Shown in pieces: positions 6,525 through 9,720 of a stretch of DNA of 9,720 nucleotides (its first letter is position 1; every line of letters begins with the position of its first letter). The notes beneath the pieces were generated by a model, which was given only the letters and a program-made list of their open reading frames with translations, was not told where the DNA came from and did not search any database. The position numbers were made by a program, and so were the translations under genes. The stretch is taken from contig NZ_LATL02000219.1 of NCBI RefSeq assembly GCF_000972705.2, forward strand, positions 1 to 9,720, written 5' to 3'. This DNA comes from Limnoraphis robusta CS-951 (GTDB taxonomy: Bacteria; Cyanobacteriota; Cyanobacteriia; Cyanobacteriales; Microcoleaceae).

Positions 6525-8759
6525 ATGTGGGCTACCTATAAGCGTCTTTTGTGGGACTGGCGGGGAGTTTGGATCACAACCCCATCAATGGCAGTCGTCG
6601 TCATTCTCCTGCGTTTGACAGGGATATTAGAACCTTTAGAATGGTCTGTTTATGACCAATATATGCGACTTCGCCCCCCTGAACCCCCAGATGAACGCAT
6701 TGTGATTGTGGGTTTAGATGAAGCTGATATGAAATATATCGGTCAGGGATACGTTCCCGATGGCGTTTATGCGGACTTATTACAGAAATTAATCGCCATG
6801 CAACCAAGGGCGATTGGGTTAGATATTTATCGGGATTTACCCTATGAACCGGGTCACAAAGAATTAGTCGAAATTTTTAAATCTACCCCGAATTTAGTGG
6901 GTGTAGAAAAAGTGATTGGGGATGAATTACGCCAACGAGTTGCACCGCCCCCCACACTCAAAGAAAAAGGACAAGCAGGTGCGAATGATCTGATTCTGGA
7001 TAAAGATAATACCGTTCGACGGGCGTTATTAGTTCAAAACAATCAAGATGGAAACACCTATTACAGTTTTTCGTTGTATGTGGCGATGCTGTATTTACAA
7101 GCCGATGGTATTTCTCCTCAAGTCGTAGACGGGACAGATAATTGGTGGAAATTTGGCAATATTATATTTACGCCTTTTGAAGCGAATGATGGTGGTTATG
7201 TGAGGGCGGATGCGGGAGGATATCAGGTTTTTATTAACTATCGGGGGCCAATACGAACCTTTGAAACGGTTCCCTATCGTGATATTTTAGAAGGGAAAGT
7301 TGCGCCGGATTGGGGACGGGATCGGATTATTTTAATCGGATCAGTCGGTGAAAGTTTTCAGGATTTATTCGCCGCGCCCTACACACAAGCCGCCGATCAA
7401 CGCATTCCCGGTGTGGAAATTCATGCCAATATTACTAGCCAAATTATTAGTGCAGCCTTAGACAATCGCCCTTTAATTAAAACTTGGTCTGAACTGATAG
7501 AATGGCAATGGATTTTAATCTGGTCGGCTATTGGGGCGAGTTTAACCTGGAAATTGCGTTCATCCCGTGATGTCAAGCGGTTTTTATTCCGAGAAATCGG
7601 CTTTTTTATCCTCGCTACCGGAGTCTTATTTTCAAGCAGTTATCTGGGTTTTTTACAAGGGTGGTGGATTCCGGTAATTCCGCCTTTTTTAGCTTTGTCG
7701 GGTTCGGCGATCGCTATTACCGCTTATGTCGCCCGCAGCGCGGCAGAAATTCGGAAAACCTTTGGGCGTTATCTCAGTGATGAAATTGTTTCTACGTTAT
7801 TAGAAAGTCCGACGGGATTACAGTTAGGCGGTGAACGTCGCAAAATTACAATTTTAACCTCGGATTTAAGAGGATTTACAGCTCTTTCTGAACGATTATC
7901 CCCGGAAGAAGTGATCAAAGTTCTCAATTTTTATTTATCAAAAATGGCAGATGTGATTACTGATTATCAGGGAACGATTGATGAATTTATGGGAGATGGA
8001 ATATTAGTGCTATTTGGAGCGCCGACTCAACGTCCAGATGATGCAAAACGAGCGATCGCTTGTGCAGTTGCGATGCAATTAGCAATGGTTGAAGTCAATA
8101 AACAAATCGAAGCTTGGGATTTGAATGCGTTAGAAATGGGAATTGGAATTAATACCGGGGAAGTGGTTGTCGGGAATTTAGGTTCAGAAAAACGTACAAA
8201 ATATGGTGTTGTTGGAAGTCAAGTTAATCTCGCCTATCGAATAGAATCTTATACCACTGGCGGACAAATTATTATTTCAGAAACAACGTTAAAAGAAGCG
8301 GGAGAAGATTTGATAGAAATCGAAAATCAGAAGTTAGTTCAACCGAAAGGTGTTAAACGTCCAATTAACATTTATGAGGTGGGTGGAATTCGCGACAAAT
8401 ACAATCTCTTTGTTCATAAAGAAGAAGAAATCTTTTATCCTTTGTCTGAATCTATTTTCCTCTACTACACGATTTTAGAAGGAAAACACGTCGGTGAAAA
8501 TTTGTTTCCCGGTGAAATTTTAGCACTGTCTAATAAAGGTGCGTTAATTCTCGCCATAACAGGGAGTGAATCTTTACCCACCATGTTAACCAATATTAAA
8601 CTTAATTTAAAATCAGAATTACCTGAAATGCGGGAAGATATTTATGCTAAAGTTTTAGAAAAACCTGCGGAAAGTGGAAAGTTTTATATTCGTTTTACCT
8701 CAAAACCTCCCGCCGTTGAAGCAAAACTCGATGAAGTTTATCAGTCAATTCAAGTTTAG
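6525..8759 (+). CDS. CHASE2-domain class III nucleotidyl cyclase with PilZ-like C-terminus
   Basis: A 744-residue receptor cyclase. The order is: N-terminal transmembrane helix (about 16-35); CHASE2 sensor domain (about 40-315, with the family-typical YDQYMRLRPPEPPDERIVIV near 43-62 and PGVEIHANITSQ at 295-306), predicted extracytoplasmic; three transmembrane helices (about 327-342, 358-378, 381-403); and the catalytic domain (438-620). Metal-binding D447 (SDLRGF) and D491 (FMGDG) and the transition-state pair N568 and R572 are present, so catalysis should be possible. The purine-selecting positions are not those of an adenylyl cyclase: E487 replaces the usual Lys and S565 replaces the usual Asp. 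GTP or an altered substrate range is therefore possible. Residues about 624-744 form an extra domain resembling PilZ, with GEILALSNKGALI. Translationally close to the DUF928 gene (15-base gap), it is probably its operon partner. Confidence 0.92.
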   Translation: MWATYKRLLWDWRGVWITTPSMAVVVILLRLTGILEPLEWSVYDQYMRLRPPEPPDERIVIVGLDEADMKYIGQGYVPDGVYADLLQKLIAMQPRAIGLDIYRDLPYEPGHKELVEIFKSTPNLVGVEKVIGDELRQRVAPPPTLKEKGQAGANDLILDKDNTVRRALLVQNNQDGNTYYSFSLYVAMLYLQADGISPQVVDGTDNWWKFGNIIFTPFEANDGGYVRADAGGYQVFINYRGPIRTFETVPYRDILEGKVAPDWGRDRIILIGSVGESFQDLFAAPYTQAADQRIPGVEIHANITSQIISAALDNRPLIKTWSELIEWQWILIWSAIGASLTWKLRSSRDVKRFLFREIGFFILATGVLFSSSYLGFLQGWWIPVIPPFLALSGSAIAITAYVARSAAEIRKTFGRYLSDEIVSTLLESPTGLQLGGERRKITILTSDLRGFTALSERLSPEEVIKVLNFYLSKMADVITDYQGTIDEFMGDGILVLFGAPTQRPDDAKRAIACAVAMQLAMVEVNKQIEAWDLNALEMGIGINTGEVVVGNLGSEKRTKYGVVGSQVNLAYRIESYTTGGQIIISETTLKEAGEDLIEIENQKLVQPKGVKRPINIYEVGGIRDKYNLFVHKEEEIFYPLSESIFLYYTILEGKHVGENLFPGEILALSNKGALILAITGSESLPTMLTNIKLNLKSELPEMREDIYAKVLEKPAESGKFYIRFTSKPPAVEAKLDEVYQSIQV
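7707..7714. repeat. HIP1 octamer GCGATCGC
   Basis: Second copy of the cyanobacterial iterated palindrome, within the last transmembrane helix of the cyclase gene. Confidence 0.85.
8052..8059. repeat. HIP1 octamer GCGATCGC
   Basis: Third copy, within the catalytic domain of the cyclase gene. Confidence 0.85.
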
Positions 8760-8788
8760 AGTCTGTAGATAAAAATCACCAACAACAG

Positions 8789-8835
8789 TTTTTATGGTCA
8801 TAAATCAAAAAATACTAACTATAAAACCATAAAAA
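8789..8835. repeat. Perfect 10-bp inverted repeat between convergent genes
   Basis: TTTTTATGGT (8789-8798) and ACCATAAAAA (8826-8835) are perfect complements separated by 27 bases. It lies 29 bases after the cyclase stop, and its right arm overlaps the minus-strand terminator tract. The AT-rich stem could protect the cyclase mRNA 3' end. Confidence 0.4.
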
Positions 8836-8865
8836 AAACACATCCCTAGTGCCAAAAATAGGGAT
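8831..8865 (-). terminator. Rho-independent terminator of the LRAT-like gene
   Basis: On the minus strand ATCCCTA (8865-8859) pairs perfectly with TAGGGAT (8848-8842) around a 10-base loop and is followed, after TGTG, by eight T residues (complement of 8838-8831). It begins 47 bases after the LRAT-like stop codon. On the plus strand the same hairpin is followed only by ATATTAAAATC, so it is a weaker stop for the cyclase transcript. Confidence 0.7.
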
Positions 8866-8912
8866 ATATTAAAATCATAAAGTTTAAATTTTAATTGTTG
8901 ATACGTTGATAG

Positions 8913-9443
8913 TTAATCGTATTTGTAATCTTCAGAGTCCATAAAGATTCCTTTAATTAATGCTCCCCCAATATAACCCACTACTCCGCCAATTGCCATT
9001 GCACCCAGTGCAGGAACGGAAAGAGGTAATAATCCTGCTGTTGCACCAGCAATTATATAACCTGTTGCTTGTTCAACATAATTATTGACTTGACTTGAAA
9101 TTTTTTTACCTGTTTTACACCAGTGAACAAAGTGTTCACAATTATTCCAAAAAAGGTCATAATCGGTTTCACCTAATTTATTAATAGCTCTGTGAACTAC
9201 TGTCTCAGACTTAAGACAAACTTCATCTTTGTAAAGCAAATAATACACATCTTGATTTCTTGCAAATTTTTCAAAAGAAAGTCCCTTGATCTTTCTCTTG
9301 TTGTCGTAATGAATAACCACATCTTTATAATGTCTGTTGTTATAAGTGATGTCACCACAGTAAATACCATGATGAGAATAGCCTTCATGCAACCGATAAA
9401 TATGATCTCCAGGCTGAATAATATATGTAGATGTATCTGTCAT
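8913..9443 (-). CDS. LRAT-like (NlpC/P60 superfamily) protein with hydrophobic C-terminus
   Basis: A 176-residue protein with the hallmarks of the LRAT domain, a circularly permuted NlpC/P60 papain-like fold. GDHIYRLHEGYSHHGIYCG (12-30) carries the first histidine (H25), VVIHY (42-46) a second (H45), and WNNCEHFVHWC (99-109) the conserved NCEHF with the catalytic Cys C102. Eukaryotic relatives (LRAT, PLAAT/HRASLS) are acyltransferases or phospholipases acting through an acyl-Cys intermediate; bacterial members are mostly uncharacterised, so the substrate here is unknown. Residues about 127-166 are a Gly/Ala-rich hydrophobic stretch, probably one or two membrane helices, recalling the C-terminal anchor of PLAAT proteins. 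A ribosome site AGGAG (9460-9456) lies 12 bases before the ATG, a little far. The gene is on the opposite strand to all other genes here and visibly AT-richer than the NDH-2 gene (about 35% GC in sampled lines), so a separate origin is possible. Confidence 0.8.
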   Translation of the reverse strand: MTDTSTYIIQPGDHIYRLHEGYSHHGIYCGDITYNNRHYKDVVIHYDNKRKIKGLSFEKFARNQDVYYLLYKDEVCLKSETVVHRAINKLGETDYDLFWNNCEHFVHWCKTGKKISSQVNNYVEQATGYIIAGATAGLLPLSVPALGAMAIGGVVGYIGGALIKGIFMDSEDYKYD

Positions 9444-9720
9444 AAGTTTGTATTTCTCCTGTGTTAATGTCTCGATTTTCTTTCTAATATGAGTTTAGCT
9501 TTGAAGTCTCTGAAAAACAATACCGGAGTTTACGGAATTATTGTATTGGCTTATTGTTACAACAATGAAAAATTTAATTCGTAAAAATACGGAGTTTAAA
9601 TGCTAAAGCACTCGTTTACTATAAGGGGGAATTTTACAAAGTGTTAAATCCCACTCTGTCCGTCCCATCAATAGATATAATGAAAAGAAGATTGAAATAA
9701 TTTTAGTCAGTCTATTATAT
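9444..9720 (-). promoter_or_regulatory. Upstream region of the LRAT-like gene with short repeats
   Basis: No gene is supportable here. CGGAGTTTA occurs at 9524-9532 and 9590-9598. ATTGTT-AC-AACAAT (9553-9566) is a perfect 6-bp inverted repeat, lying just upstream (minus strand) of a TACAAT that could be a -10 box (complement of 9540-9545), about 97 bases from the start codon; no good -35 is seen. A bulged hairpin joins GGGAATTT (9627-9634) and AAATCCC (9646-9652). An operator-like role for the inverted repeat is a guess. The neighbouring gene to the right is outside the window. Confidence 0.25.

Noticed and set aside
9600..9647. Short plus-strand open frame of 15 codons preceded by GGAG
   Set aside because: Too short and without any supporting similarity or context.

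Overview
The window looks like chromosomal DNA from a filamentous cyanobacterium, probably a non-heterocystous Oscillatoriales-type lineage (Planktothrix/Oscillatoria-like; the genus is a guess). The evidence is three copies of the cyanobacterial HIP1 octamer GCGATCGC and a typical gene set: type II NADH dehydrogenase, a WD40-fused Ser/Thr kinase, a Uma2-family protein, a DUF928 protein, a CHASE2-cyclase, and a relic of a cyanobacterial-style IS200/IS605 tnpB.

Layout. Positions 1-218 hold a decayed minus-strand tnpB tail with a conserved terminal stem-loop. Positions 219-751 are AT-rich and non-coding. Then come, on the plus strand: an NDH-2 (752-2095); a kinase with one transmembrane segment and a seven-blade WD40 propeller (2258-4687); a Uma2/DUF820 PD-(D/E)XK protein with a heptad-repeat tail (4743-5459); and a tight pair of a secreted DUF928 protein (5721-6509) and a CHASE2 nucleotidyl cyclase (6525-8759). 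A short convergent region with a good minus-strand terminator separates these from a minus-strand LRAT-like (NlpC/P60 superfamily) thiol-enzyme candidate with a hydrophobic tail (8913-9443). The right edge, 9444-9720, is its AT-rich upstream region with short repeats.

How the genes work together. Only DUF928 plus CHASE2-cyclase (15-nt gap) looks like a real functional pair: an exported protein next to a receptor whose sensor domain is predicted to lie outside the cytoplasmic membrane and whose cyclase lies inside. In this cyclase both residues that normally select adenine are replaced (K to E and D to S) while the metal-binding and transition-state residues are kept, and the protein ends in a PilZ-like extension. 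This makes it the most interesting candidate signalling system here. The kinase and cyclase are both membrane-anchored signalling proteins, but nothing in the sequence links them directly. The NDH-2, Uma2 and LRAT-like genes appear to be independent units. I see no tRNA, rRNA, CRISPR array or intact mobile element.
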